Both the position numbers and the translations under genes were made by a program. DNA of 64,000 bases from JAFAZJ01 sp964437145 (GTDB taxonomy: Bacteria > Pseudomonadota > Alphaproteobacteria > Reyranellales > Reyranellaceae): assembly GCA_964437145.1 (NCBI GenBank), contig CAYTFW010000003.1, forward strand, positions 37,822-101,821, in the 5' to 3' direction. Positions 16,284-25,025 of this stretch are shown piece after piece. Each line of letters opens with the position of its first letter. Position 1 is the first letter of the stretch. The notes under the pieces are model-generated. The model was not told the DNA's origin and did not search any database. It saw nothing but the letters and a program-made list of their open reading frames with translations.

Positions 16284-17831
16284 TTAGCGCGGACGACCCA
16301 TGCCGCGCTGACGATCGTCGCGGCGCATGAAGCCCATGCCGCCCAACGGATGGCCGCCCTCGCGCCGCGGCGGATGATTGCCGTCGCGGTGGTGATGGGC
16401 CCGCTCGCCCTGGGCGTGTTCGCCACGCGGCGCATCGGTGCGCTCGTGGCGTTCCGGGCGGCCGCGCTTATGGCCATGCTGGTGCGGATGGCCGTGCTTG
16501 GCGTGGCCATTGCCGTCGCGGTGGTGATGGGCCCGCTCGCCCTGGGCGTGCTCGCCGCGCGGCGCGTCGGTGCGCTCGTGCCGCTCCGGGCGGCCGTGCT
16601 TGCCGTGGCCACCGTTGTGGCGCCGCTGCTGCTGCTGCGGGCGTTTCTTCTGCGGCGGGCGGTGCGCCTGCTCGCGCGTGCCCGGTTCGGGCGCCGCCAC
16701 CGGCGCGCCGTCGCGGTCGGTGCGCGCGATGGTCATGCGGATGGTGCGCTCGATGTCGCGTAGATAGGCGCGCTCCTCGTGGTCGCAGAAGGAGATCGCC
16801 ACGCCGGCGGCGCCGGCGCGGGCCGTGCGACCGATGCGATGCACGTAGCTCTCGGGGATGTTCGGCAGGTCGAAGTTGACGACGTGCGTCACGCCATCGA
16901 CGTCGATGCCGCGGGCGGCGATGTCGGTGGCGATCAGGGCGCGGCAGGTGCCGTCGCGGAAACCGCGCAGCGCGCGCTCGCGCTGGCCCTGGCTCTTGTT
17001 GCCGTGGATCGCCGCCGACTCGATGCCGGCACCGTCGAGATAGCGCACGACCTTGTCGGCGCCGTGCTTGGTGCGGGTGAAGACCAGCACGCGTCCCATC
17101 GCGGGGTCACGCAGCAGTTCGACCAACATCTCGCGCTTCTGCGCCGTCTCCAGCAGGATGACGCGCTGCTCGACCTTCTCGACGGTCGTGGCGACCGGCG
17201 TCACGGCGACGCGCGCCGGATCGGTCAGCAGGTCATCGGCCAGCGCCCCGATCTCCTTCGGCATGGTGGCCGAGAAGAACAGGTTCTGGCGCTTGGCCGG
17301 CAAGGTCTTCACCAGGCGGCGGATCGGCACGATGAAGCCGAGGTCGAGCATCTGGTCGGCCTCGTCGAGGACGAAGATCTCGACCAGGTCGAGCCGCGCG
17401 GTGCGCTGCTCCAGATGGTCGAGCAGGCGGCCCGGCGTGGCGACCAGGATGTCGACGCCGCCCTGCAAGGCGCGGGTCTGCGGCCCGTAGCTGACGCCGC
17501 CGAAGATCGTCGCGACCGACAAACGCAGGAAACGGCCGTAGGTGCGGAAGCTCTCGGCGATCTGGCTCGCCAGCTCGCGCGTCGGGCTGAGGATCAGGGC
17601 GCGGCAGCCGCCACGCGGCGCGCGCTTCGGATCGGCGGCGAGGCGCTGGAGGATCGGCAGCGCGAAGGCCGCGGTCTTGCCGGTGCCGGTCTGGGCGATG
17701 CCCAGCAGGTCGCGGCCGGCGGCGACGTGCGGGATGGCCTGCGCCTGGATCGGCGTGGGCGTCGTGTAGCCTTCGGCCGCCAACGCGCGCAGCAGCGGCT
17801 CGGCGAGACCAAGGTCGGTGAAGTTCGTCAC
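16284..17831 (-). CDS. rhlE: DEAD-box RNA helicase, RhlE type
   Basis: 515-aa ATP-dependent RNA helicase of ribosome biogenesis and mRNA turnover, cytoplasmic. Motifs in order: Q-motif TPTPIQ (24-29), motif I AQTGTGKT (46-53), motif II LDEAD near 155, motif III SAT near 187, and motif VI HRIGRTARAG near 325. The C-terminal 120 residues are a basic, His/Arg/Gln-rich tail with a near-perfect internal duplication of about 28 residues (PERHERTDAPRGEHAQ...). The chosen start is the GTG giving MTNFTDLGLAEPLL; an in-frame GTG 27 bp upstream at 17858 is the alternative. No ATG is available. Confidence 0.9.
   Translation of the reverse strand: MTNFTDLGLAEPLLRALAAEGYTTPTPIQAQAIPHVAAGRDLLGIAQTGTGKTAAFALPILQRLAADPKRAPRGGCRALILSPTRELASQIAESFRTYGRFLRLSVATIFGGVSYGPQTRALQGGVDILVATPGRLLDHLEQRTARLDLVEIFVLDEADQMLDLGFIVPIRRLVKTLPAKRQNLFFSATMPKEIGALADDLLTDPARVAVTPVATTVEKVEQRVILLETAQKREMLVELLRDPAMGRVLVFTRTKHGADKVVRYLDGAGIESAAIHGNKSQGQRERALRGFRDGTCRALIATDIAARGIDVDGVTHVVNFDLPNIPESYVHRIGRTARAGAAGVAISFCDHEERAYLRDIERTIRMTIARTDRDGAPVAAPEPGTREQAHRPPQKKRPQQQQRRHNGGHGKHGRPERHERTDAPRGEHAQGERAHHHRDGNGHAKHGHPHQHGHKRGRPERHERTDAPRGEHAQGERAHHHRDGNHPPRREGGHPLGGMGFMRRDDRQRGMGRPR
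16380..16601 (-). repeat. Tandem duplication inside the rhlE tail
   Basis: Two 90-nt copies at 16380-16470 and 16512-16601 differ at only a few bases. They encode the repeated RPERHERTDAPRGEHAQGE segment followed by RAHHHRDG, separated by a His/Lys/Gly-rich spacer. The closeness at DNA level indicates a recent duplication or ongoing slippage. Confidence 0.85.
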
Positions 17832-18107
17832 TAGATATACTTTCTCAAACGCATTCACCGGCCCGCGCGACCGATTCAGTCGGCGCGGCTCGTTCCGGTG
17901 GAACTTTCGATAGACGCCCTGCGTGTCAGGCGGCTGGTTTCTTGATTGTTTGTACCCAGCTGGACGGCCGACTCTGCTCGGCGTTCACGCGGCTGAATGA
18001 CTCAAGGCTGCATTGGCAGCGGCGTGCTTCTCTCACGTCGCGTGTGCCGGGTCAAGCGACGCACCGTCGCGGCCACGGGCATGCTCGCGAGCGGCTATCA
18101 TGCCGGC

Positions 18108-19418
18108 ATGAACGCACTCCACGTCTCCGCGCCTTGGTGGAAGCCCGACAGTGGCCGCACGCTGCTGATTCGTGGCGGCCGGCCGTTGGTCGGCACCTAT
18201 CCGATCAGCGGCGCCAAGAACGCCGCACTGCCGCTGATGGTTTCGGCGCTGCTGACGCCGCATCTCGTCACGCTGCACAACCTGCCGGCCAATCTCGACG
18301 TCGCCGTGCTGTCGGCGCTGTTGCAACGACTGGGCGCCGGCCTGAGCTGGTCGAGTGGCGCGTCAGGTTTGTCGTTGACCATCTGTGCCGATCGCGTGCA
18401 CGCCGAGAAGATCGACCGCGAGCTGGTGGCGCGCATGCGCGCCTCGGTGCTGCTGCTGGGCGCCGTGCTGGCGCGCTGCGGCGAGGCCAGCCTGCCGCTG
18501 CCCGGCGGAGACGCCATCGGCCTGCGCGGCATCGACTTCCACATCGCCGGGCTACGCGCCATGGGCGCTACCATCGAGCTCGAGGGCGGCATGATCCATG
18601 CCCGTGCGCCACACGGCCTGCGCGGCGCCGAGATTGCGCTGCCGCTGCCGTCCGTGGGCGCGACAGAGAACCTGTTGCTGGCCGCCGTGCTGGCGCGGGG
18701 CCGCACGGTCATCCGCAACGCCGCGCGCGAGCCGGAGGTCACCGATCTCGCGACCTGCCTGATCGCCATGGGCGCGCGGATCGACGGTCTCGACACGCAC
18801 GTGCTGACCATCGAGGGCGGCGCACCGCTCACTGGCGCGGTGCACACGGTGATGCCCGACCGCATCGAGATCGGCACGCTCGCCTGCGCCGCGGCGATCA
18901 CCGGTGGTGCGTTGACATTGACGAACGCGCGTCTCGATCTGCTGGGCGCCGCCGGGCCGCTGCTCCAGGCGGCCGGCGTCGAGCTGGAGCCGATCGAGGG
19001 TGGCGTGATCGCGCGCCGCGCGGCGTCGGGCACGGTCGGTGTCGATTTCACCACGCAGCCCTATCCCGGCTTCGCCACCGACCTGCAGGCGCCGGTTATG
19101 GCGCTGATGACCACCGCGCGCGGCGCCAGCGCCATCACCGAGACGATCTTCGAGCAGCGCTTCCGCCACGTCGACGAGCTACGACGCATGGGCGCCAACA
19201 TCATCGTGCGCGGTCGCACCGCGCTGGTGCGCGGCGTAGCGAGCCTGAGTGCCGCAGCCGTCACCGGCAGCGACGTGCGCGCCGCCGCGGCCTTGGTGAT
19301 CGCCGGCTTGGGCGCGCGCGGCGAGACCGTGCTCGACGGGCTCGACCATCTTGATCGCGGCTATGACGGCATGACCGCCAAGCTGGCGGCCTGCGGCGCC
19401 GATATCACGCGCGCCTAG
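18108..19418 (+). CDS. murA: UDP-GlcNAc 1-carboxyvinyltransferase (Cys-to-Asp type)
   Basis: 436-aa cytoplasmic enzyme that transfers enolpyruvate from PEP to UDP-GlcNAc, the first committed step of peptidoglycan synthesis. Conserved residues visible: SGAKNAALP (K37, N38; E. coli K22/N23), MRAS (R111), GLR (R140, E. coli R120), YPGFATD near 323-329 and the C-terminal LDHLDRGYD. The loop that normally reads PGGC(T/A)IG is PGGDAIG, with Asp at residue 135 (codon 18510-18512) where E. coli has Cys115. Natural Asp variants are known and insensitive to fosfomycin. Start at 18108 gives the usual length; upstream in-frame starts at 17997 exist but no strong RBS settles it. Confidence 0.93.
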   Translation: MNALHVSAPWWKPDSGRTLLIRGGRPLVGTYPISGAKNAALPLMVSALLTPHLVTLHNLPANLDVAVLSALLQRLGAGLSWSSGASGLSLTICADRVHAEKIDRELVARMRASVLLLGAVLARCGEASLPLPGGDAIGLRGIDFHIAGLRAMGATIELEGGMIHARAPHGLRGAEIALPLPSVGATENLLLAAVLARGRTVIRNAAREPEVTDLATCLIAMGARIDGLDTHVLTIEGGAPLTGAVHTVMPDRIEIGTLACAAAITGGALTLTNARLDLLGAAGPLLQAAGVELEPIEGGVIARRAASGTVGVDFTTQPYPGFATDLQAPVMALMTTARGASAITETIFEQRFRHVDELRRMGANIIVRGRTALVRGVASLSAAAVTGSDVRAAAALVIAGLGARGETVLDGLDHLDRGYDGMTAKLAACGADITRA

Positions 19419-19957
19419 CGCTCCGGCAACCCGAGCTCGCGCAACTCGTCGCGGCGCAACGCCAGCTCGTCGCGCATGAAGAACTCGTCGAGCTGCGGCG
19501 GTTTCACCGAGGTGCCCGCCAGCATCGCGTGCGCCTGGCCGCGATGATGGATCTGGTGGACGAAGAGGTGGGTCAGCACGTCCTCGACGCGCTCGAGCGG
19601 TGCCTCGCGGCCTCGCCGCTTCATCACGACGGGAACCGCCAGCCTCTCGTCGGTCAGGCCGTCGCAGAAGGCCAGCAGACGCCGGTCGCTGGCGCGCTGC
19701 GCGGCGTCGAGCGCGGCGAAGTCCTCGTGCGGCACAAAGGCATAGGCGCGCTCGACGGCCGCCTCCCGCAGATCCTCCAGCGAGTCGAGGTAGTAGCCGT
19801 CGACCATCAGGATGTGGTTGAGCGTGGCGCGGATCGAGGGGAAGAAACTGGTGCGCTCGGCCGTGTACTCCGCCGGGCTCAGCCGGGCGCAGGCGTTCAG
19901 CAGCCGGTGGTTCGACCAGGCATTGTTGCGGGCCATGGCGCGCAGGTGCTCGATCAC
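19415..19957 (-). CDS. DinB/YfiT-family protein
   Basis: 180-aa four-helix-bundle protein of the DinB superfamily. The metal-ligand pattern is visible: His in TLNHILMVDGYY near residue 48 and HQIHHRGQ near residues 134-141. Members include thiol-dependent S-transferases; many are uncharacterised. It overlaps the following gene ogt by an ATGA junction (ogt stop and dinB start at 19954-19957), so it is co-translated downstream of ogt. Its stop overlaps the murA stop in convergent orientation. Confidence 0.88.
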   Translation of the reverse strand: MIEHLRAMARNNAWSNHRLLNACARLSPAEYTAERTSFFPSIRATLNHILMVDGYYLDSLEDLREAAVERAYAFVPHEDFAALDAAQRASDRRLLAFCDGLTDERLAVPVVMKRRGREAPLERVEDVLTHLFVHQIHHRGQAHAMLAGTSVKPPQLDEFFMRDELALRRDELRELGLPER

Positions 19958-20430
19958 AGCAGCAACGCTCCCTCGAAGGCGAGCAGCTTGCGCTTGGTCT
20001 CCGTACCGCCCCGCCCGCTATAGCCGCCCATCTTGCCGCCGGCCGCCATTACCCTGTGGCAGGGAATGATCACCGGGATGGGATTGGCGCCGCAGGCTTT
20101 GCCGATATCGCGGGCGTCGCCCTGGCGGGGGTCTCGGCCGACCGCCTTGGTCATCTCGCCATAGGTCATGGTCCCGCCATAGGGTATTCCGCACATGACA
20201 TGCCAAATCTCCTTCTCTGCCTCCGTGCCTTTGGGCAGCAGCGGCAGGTCGAAGACCTTCAGCCTGCGGCCGAAATACGCCCTGAGCTGACGCCGCGCCT
20301 CCTCGACGATGGGATCGCCATCGGGGACCAGCGGGTCGCCCGTATCGGGCGCGATCCAGCGCACCTTGGTGATGGCGGTGCCATCGCCTTGGACCGACAG
20401 CCGGCCAAAGGGGGTATCGAGGTAGGCCAT
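19954..20430 (-). CDS. ogt: Methylated-DNA-protein-cysteine methyltransferase
   Basis: 158-aa suicide repair enzyme that moves the methyl group of O6-methylguanine (and O4-methylthymine) to its own cysteine. The active site IIPCHRV is at residues 122-128 with C124; the following GGYSGRGGTETKRKLL helix-loop is standard. It starts at 20430 with MAYLDTPFG, as in the family; the longer frame to 20706 lies inside the divergent hydrolase gene and is a shadow. It heads a two-gene unit with the DinB protein and is divergent from the hydrolase at 20483. Confidence 0.94.
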   Translation of the reverse strand: MAYLDTPFGRLSVQGDGTAITKVRWIAPDTGDPLVPDGDPIVEEARRQLRAYFGRRLKVFDLPLLPKGTEAEKEIWHVMCGIPYGGTMTYGEMTKAVGRDPRQGDARDIGKACGANPIPVIIPCHRVMAAGGKMGGYSGRGGTETKRKLLAFEGALLL

Positions 20431-20482
20431 AATGGGAGTCACGCTAGCCCCGGCGGCTGCGATTTGCCAACATGGCGAAATC

Positions 20483-21886
20483 ATGGCTGCGACCTCACGC
20501 CCGACGCTGATCCCTCGCCGTGCCGCCCTTCTGGGCGGCGCGTCGCTTTTGCTGGGGCCGGCGGCGCTCGCCCAGCAGCAGCAGCAGCCGGCCGCACGCC
20601 AGCTGCCGCGCCTGCGCACCGATCGCATCCCGCCGATCATCTTCGTGCATGGCAACGGCGATACGGCGGCGCTGTGGCACACGACCCTCTGGCGTTTCGA
20701 GTCCAACGGCTACCCCCGCAGTATGCTGGCGGCGATCGACCTCAGCTATCCGTCGGCGCGCAGCGATGACTCCAAGCCGCAGCCCTTCCGGTCCTCGACC
20801 ACGGATCAGCGCGAGGAATTGGCGGCCTATGTCCGTGCCGTCATGACGCTCACCCGTCGCCGCAAGGTGGCGCTGGTTGGCTCTTCGCGTGGCTGCAACA
20901 CCATCCGCAACTTCGTGAAGAACGGCGGCGGCGCCGATGTGACCTCTCACGTCGTGCTATGCGGCGGCACCAATCACGGCGTGATCGTGTCCGACACCGT
21001 GCTGGTGGGCAGCGAGTTCAACGGCGCTTCGCCGTTCCTCAAGCAGCTCAACGCCGGCGAGAATGAGATCGTGCCGGGTCCGGCCTTCATGACCCTGCGC
21101 AGCGACAGGTTCGACAAGTTCGCCCAGCCTGAGGGTCAGTTCATCGGCCAGGCCGGCAAACCCACCGGCGTGACCTATGAAGGGCCCGAGCTGAAGGGCG
21201 CGACCAACGTCGTGCTGCCCGGCCTCGATCACCGCGAGGTGGCCTTCCACAAGCTGGCCTTCGCCAAGATGTTCGAGTTCATCGTCGGCCAGCCACCGAC
21301 CAGCACCTTCATCGCCGCCGAGCGCGAGGTCGTGCTCAACGGCCGGGTCACCGGCGTCGCCGAGGGCACCTACACCAATCTGCCGGTGAGCGGCGCCCTG
21401 GTCGAGATCTGGGAGATCGATCCAATGACCGGCGTTCGGCGCACCCGGCTGGCGTCGCACCGCAAGGTCACCGGCGCCGATGGCTGGTGGGGACCGTTCA
21501 AGACCAACGCCGAAACCTACCTGGAGTTCGTGGTGGGCGTATCCGGCAGTCCGGTCACGCATATCTATCGCTCGCCCTTCACGCGCTCGTCGGAGATCGT
21601 GCATCTGCGGCCCGGTCAATTCGGCCGCGACGACGAGAGAGCCGGCGCGGTGGTCTACATGAGCCGACCGCGCGGCTATTTCGGCCATGGCCGCGACAAG
21701 TTTACGCTCGATGGTAAGGTGCCGCCCGGCATCAACGAGGGCGTGCCCGGCGTATCGATCGGCCGGCTGGCCTTCGACGCGGCGCCCGAGCGCACGATCA
21801 AGGCGGTGTTCAACAACGAGGAGATTCCCGCGCGCAATTGGCCGGCGAAGGGCGGCCATCTGGTGATCGCGGAGTTCCACAACTGA
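20483..21886 (+). CDS. Exported alpha/beta hydrolase (lipase/PHB-depolymerase-like)
   Basis: 467-aa protein with a twin-arginine-like signal (IPRRAALLGGASLLLG near residues 9-24). The hydrolase domain has the oxyanion strand PIIFVHGNGD near residues 51-60 and the nucleophile elbow ALVGSSRGCNT near 131-141 (GSSRG, Ser at the centre). About 130 C-terminal residues after 285 look like a beta-sandwich, transthyretin/carboxypeptidase-regulatory-like domain (VTGVAEGTYTNLPVSGALVEIW). Such proteins cleave esters outside the cytoplasm; substrate not known. Start at 20483 gives the signal peptide directly. Confidence 0.75.
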   Translation: MAATSRPTLIPRRAALLGGASLLLGPAALAQQQQQPAARQLPRLRTDRIPPIIFVHGNGDTAALWHTTLWRFESNGYPRSMLAAIDLSYPSARSDDSKPQPFRSSTTDQREELAAYVRAVMTLTRRRKVALVGSSRGCNTIRNFVKNGGGADVTSHVVLCGGTNHGVIVSDTVLVGSEFNGASPFLKQLNAGENEIVPGPAFMTLRSDRFDKFAQPEGQFIGQAGKPTGVTYEGPELKGATNVVLPGLDHREVAFHKLAFAKMFEFIVGQPPTSTFIAAEREVVLNGRVTGVAEGTYTNLPVSGALVEIWEIDPMTGVRRTRLASHRKVTGADGWWGPFKTNAETYLEFVVGVSGSPVTHIYRSPFTRSSEIVHLRPGQFGRDDERAGAVVYMSRPRGYFGHGRDKFTLDGKVPPGINEGVPGVSIGRLAFDAAPERTIKAVFNNEEIPARNWPAKGGHLVIAEFHN

Positions 21887-21905
21887 GCAAGCCCGGGAGG
21901 CGGAC

Positions 21906-22787
21906 ATGGACCAGTATGACGGTCATGGCGTTGCCAGCTCGATCCGCGTGGTGCCGACAGGCGCCGCGCTCGGCGCCGACATCGATGGCATCGACATCTC
22001 CAGGCCGCTCGACGCCGCGACGCTCGCCACCATCCGCCAGGCCTGGGCGGATCACCTGGTGCTGCGCTTCCGCGGCCAGACGCTCGACGACGAGCAGCTG
22101 AAGTCGTTCAGCGCCCAGTTCGGCACGCTCGATCACGCGCCGCTGCCCGCCGCCAAGGACGGCCACCGCCAGGATCCAACCTACATCTCGGTGATTTCCA
22201 ACATCATGCGCGACGGCAAGCCGATCGGCGGCCTGGGCGCCTACGAATCGCTGTGGCACACCGACATGTCCTATGTCGACAAGCCGCCGATGGCGAGCGC
22301 GCTGTACGCCATCGAGGTGCCGCCCTCGGGCGGCGACACCGGCTTCTCCAACCAGTACCTCGCCTACGAGGCGCTGCCGGCGGAAACGCGGCGGCGCCTT
22401 GACGGGCTGAAGCTGCGCCACGATTCCAGCCTCAACAGCGTCGGCGAGCTGCGCCGCGGCTTCACCGAGGTCACCGACCCGCGCCAGACCCCGGGCGCGC
22501 TGCATCCGCTGGTGCGCACGCACCCCACGACCGGTCGCAAGGCGCTCTATCTCGGCCGCCGGCGCAACGCCTACATCGAAGGTCTCGACCTGGCCGAGAG
22601 CGAGGCGCTGCTGGATACGCTCTGGGAGTACGCGGCCGACCCACGCTTCACCTGGTACCAGCAATGGCGCATCGGCGACCTGGTGATGTGGGACAATCGC
22701 TGCACGCTGCATCGCCGCGACGCGTTCGACCCGACAACGCGCCGCCTGATGCACCGCACGCAGTTCGCGGGTGAGGCGGTTGTGTGA
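21906..22787 (+). CDS. TauD/TfdA-family Fe(II)/2-oxoglutarate dioxygenase
   Basis: 293-aa alpha-ketoglutarate-dependent dioxygenase. The iron ligands are visible as WHTD (H118, D120) and the distal His in DNRCTLHRRD (H269), with the 2-oxoglutarate-binding Arg in RRLMHRTQF near 280. Family members hydroxylate taurine, alkyl sulfates, 2,4-D or related substrates; the substrate here is unassigned. It starts 19 bp after the hydrolase stop (GGGAGG ahead of ATG), so the two probably form an operon. Confidence 0.9.
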   Translation: MDQYDGHGVASSIRVVPTGAALGADIDGIDISRPLDAATLATIRQAWADHLVLRFRGQTLDDEQLKSFSAQFGTLDHAPLPAAKDGHRQDPTYISVISNIMRDGKPIGGLGAYESLWHTDMSYVDKPPMASALYAIEVPPSGGDTGFSNQYLAYEALPAETRRRLDGLKLRHDSSLNSVGELRRGFTEVTDPRQTPGALHPLVRTHPTTGRKALYLGRRRNAYIEGLDLAESEALLDTLWEYAADPRFTWYQQWRIGDLVMWDNRCTLHRRDAFDPTTRRLMHRTQFAGEAVV

Positions 22788-22794
22788 GTCTTCC

Positions 22795-22848
22795 TGGGAC
22801 CGCCGGCGTCCGCCGGCTCATGAGGCCGGCGAGACGCCGGCGGTCCCA
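22795..22848. repeat. Family B palindrome (GGGACCGCCGGCG variant)
   Basis: Inverted repeat TGGGACCGCCGGCGT... / ...CGCCGGCGGTCCCA around a loop containing TCATGAG, between convergent genes (TauD-type dioxygenase and MscS channel). It belongs to the same family as 16211-16268, 56345-56402 and 57324-57384 but carries GACC/GGTC in place of GAGC/GCTC. Confidence 0.88.
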
Positions 22849-22853
22849 AAGAG

Positions 22854-24953
22854 CTATGTCGCCGGCGCGGTCGCCGCCGCCGCGGCTTGGCGCGCGGCCG
22901 AATCCGCGCCGGCGCCTTCGGCGAGCATCGCCATCGGCCGCGCGAACTTGATGCCGGCCTCGTCGAACGCCTTCTTGATCATGGCGTAGGCCCGGCGGCG
23001 GATGGAGAATTGCTCGCCGGGCTTGGTCATCATCTTGAGCCGGATCTCGATCGCTGAATCGCTGAACTTCTCGACGCCCTGCATCTTCAGCGGCTGCAGG
23101 ATGTGCGGCTTGAAGTCGGGAATCTCCGCCAGCTCCTTGCCGATGCGCTTGATGATCTTTTTCGCCGCGTCGATGTCGCTGTCGTAGGTGATACCGATCG
23201 TCATCTTGTCGATCACCCAGTCGCGACTGCCGTTCTGCACCGCGCCCAGCACGCCGAAGGGCACGGTGTAGAGCGTGCCCCGGTGATGGCGCAGCTTGAT
23301 CGAGCGCAGGCTGAAGGATTCGACCGTGCCCTTGTAGTTGCCGGCCTGGATGTACTCGCCGATGCGGAAGGCGTCGTCGAGCAGGAAGAACATGCCGCTG
23401 ATGATGTCGCGCACCAGCGTCTGCGCGCCAAAGCCCAGCGCCACGCCGACGACGCCGGCGCCGGCGATCAACGGGCCGATCTCGACGCCCAGCGCCGACA
23501 GCGCCATCATGATCGCCACGGCGAGGACCAGGATGCCGAGGATATTGCGGAAGATCGGCAGCAGTGTGTTGAGCCGCGCGCGCCGGCGCTGCTCCTCCTC
23601 GTCGAGCGCATCGCCGACGACCCGCGCTTCCGCCAGCCGTCGGTCGATGATGGCGCGCAGCACGTGCCAGAGAAGATCGGCGACCAGCGCGATGACGACG
23701 GCGTTGGCGAGGCCGTGCATCAGGCGCGTCCAGGTCGAATGGCCAGCGGTGAAATCGTCCACGCCGACGCCCCAGATGCGCGCCAGCAGCGCCACGGCGC
23801 CAATCACGATCAGCACGCGCAGGCCGCGTTCCAGCACAACGGTGACGACGCCGGGAAGCTCGCCGGCGGCGTGTTCCGTGCCGGCCGGGCGCAGCAGGTG
23901 CACCACGGCGCGGCTGACGCCGCGCATGAGCAAGGGCGTGAGCACCAGCAGCAGCAGGGTGCGGAACACCGGCATGGCGTCGCCCACCCGCAGGACCCAC
24001 AGCGCAACGACGAAGAAGGTCAGGCCCCATGTCGCGACCGCGCGGCGCCTGTGATGCGCCGGATCGCCGCCGGGGCGGCGCCAGACCGCCTCCAGCGCGA
24101 TCGCCACGTTGACCAGGGCGGTGGCGGCGCCGATCAGCCGACGCGCTTCCGACGACAGGCCCAGGGTCTTGAGCAGCGAAAGCGTAACGGCGACGAACGC
24201 CGTCCAGCCGACGAACACGATCAGGCGGCGGTGCCAGAACGACGCTGTCGGCGTGTCCATCGGCAGGATGCGGAACCGCTCGGCGCCCGGCGACAGGAAG
24301 AAGCGTCCCGTGACCACGGCGATACGCGTGACCAGAAACGCCATCAGGTAGCCGAGCACGATCTCGCGCAGCAGCGGCGGCCATTCGAATGCGAGGAAGG
24401 CACCGACGCTACCAGCGCCGAACGACGCCACCCAGCTCAGCCCGAAGCCTAGCCGCGCCAGCATCGCGCCCAGCCGCGCGCGGACGCTGTCCATCGGCAG
24501 AGCCGTGATCCAGGTGCGCAGGCCCTTGCTGCGCCACCAGAACAGCCACTCCGCGCCGTAGCCTAGCGCGATGAAGGTGCCGATCAGCAGCAATAGCGGC
24601 AGAACCCCGTGCGCCTCGAACTCCAGGCCGAGAATCTCCCTCACCTTGCCAAGCTCGGTCGGCACGCCTGGCGCGGCCATCACGAGGCGCCTGACGTGGT
24701 CGCGTGCATGGCCGAGCTGGTCGGTGATCACGCTCGATAGGCTGGCGTCGGCGGTCGGCGTCGGTGGCTTGGGCTTGTCGGCCGCGCGCTTCTCCAGCCA
24801 TGCCCGCACTTCGGGGTCGGCCAGCAGATCGAGCAGCAGGCGCACGCGCGGCGAGGCGTCGTCGGCGGGCTTGCCGCTCTGGGCCGTCGCGGGCGCGCCA
24901 AACGCCACCAGCAACGCCAGTACGGCCAGAGCGCGCGCGAGGATCCGTAGCAT
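22854..24953 (-). CDS. Mechanosensitive channel, large MscS type
   Basis: 699-aa inner-membrane protein with a signal peptide (MLRILARALAVLALLVAFG, cleavage after TAQ), a periplasmic segment of about 100 residues, roughly ten membrane helices (from about 120 to 520), and an MscS core: GVVGVALGFGAQTLVRDIISGMFF near 507-530 is the pore helix and the start of the beta domain, followed by the cytoplasmic vestibule. It protects against hypo-osmotic shock by opening under tension. The C-terminus is Ala-rich. Monocistronic, 72 bp downstream of the histidine kinase stop on the same strand. Confidence 0.88.
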   Translation of the reverse strand: MLRILARALAVLALLVAFGAPATAQSGKPADDASPRVRLLLDLLADPEVRAWLEKRAADKPKPPTPTADASLSSVITDQLGHARDHVRRLVMAAPGVPTELGKVREILGLEFEAHGVLPLLLLIGTFIALGYGAEWLFWWRSKGLRTWITALPMDSVRARLGAMLARLGFGLSWVASFGAGSVGAFLAFEWPPLLREIVLGYLMAFLVTRIAVVTGRFFLSPGAERFRILPMDTPTASFWHRRLIVFVGWTAFVAVTLSLLKTLGLSSEARRLIGAATALVNVAIALEAVWRRPGGDPAHHRRRAVATWGLTFFVVALWVLRVGDAMPVFRTLLLLVLTPLLMRGVSRAVVHLLRPAGTEHAAGELPGVVTVVLERGLRVLIVIGAVALLARIWGVGVDDFTAGHSTWTRLMHGLANAVVIALVADLLWHVLRAIIDRRLAEARVVGDALDEEEQRRRARLNTLLPIFRNILGILVLAVAIMMALSALGVEIGPLIAGAGVVGVALGFGAQTLVRDIISGMFFLLDDAFRIGEYIQAGNYKGTVESFSLRSIKLRHHRGTLYTVPFGVLGAVQNGSRDWVIDKMTIGITYDSDIDAAKKIIKRIGKELAEIPDFKPHILQPLKMQGVEKFSDSAIEIRLKMMTKPGEQFSIRRRAYAMIKKAFDEAGIKFARPMAMLAEGAGADSAARQAAAAATAPAT

Positions 24954-25025
24954 GAAGCACCCCTGTGGCTTGGTCCGTGGCGGACGGCTGATTCTTCACC
25001 GCGGCAGCCCGCGACTCAAGGACGC

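Noticed and set aside
17832..18107. Possible RNA gene or riboswitch between rhlE and murA
   Set aside because: A small hairpin (GACCGATTCAGTCGG) is visible, but no tRNA-like cloverleaf or known leader architecture could be made out.
17942..19354. A 470-codon frame overlapping murA
   Set aside because: It shares the strand in another frame, and its translation is RRRA-rich with no motif, while murA matches throughout.
20431..20706. Extension of ogt to 250 codons
   Set aside because: The extra segment lies antisense within the hydrolase gene; MAYLDTPFG is the natural Ogt N-terminus.
22648..24384. A 578-codon minus-strand open frame inside the MscS region
   Set aside because: It overlaps the real MscS and dioxygenase genes, has low-complexity Arg/Ala/Gly-rich translation, and is a high-G+C shadow.
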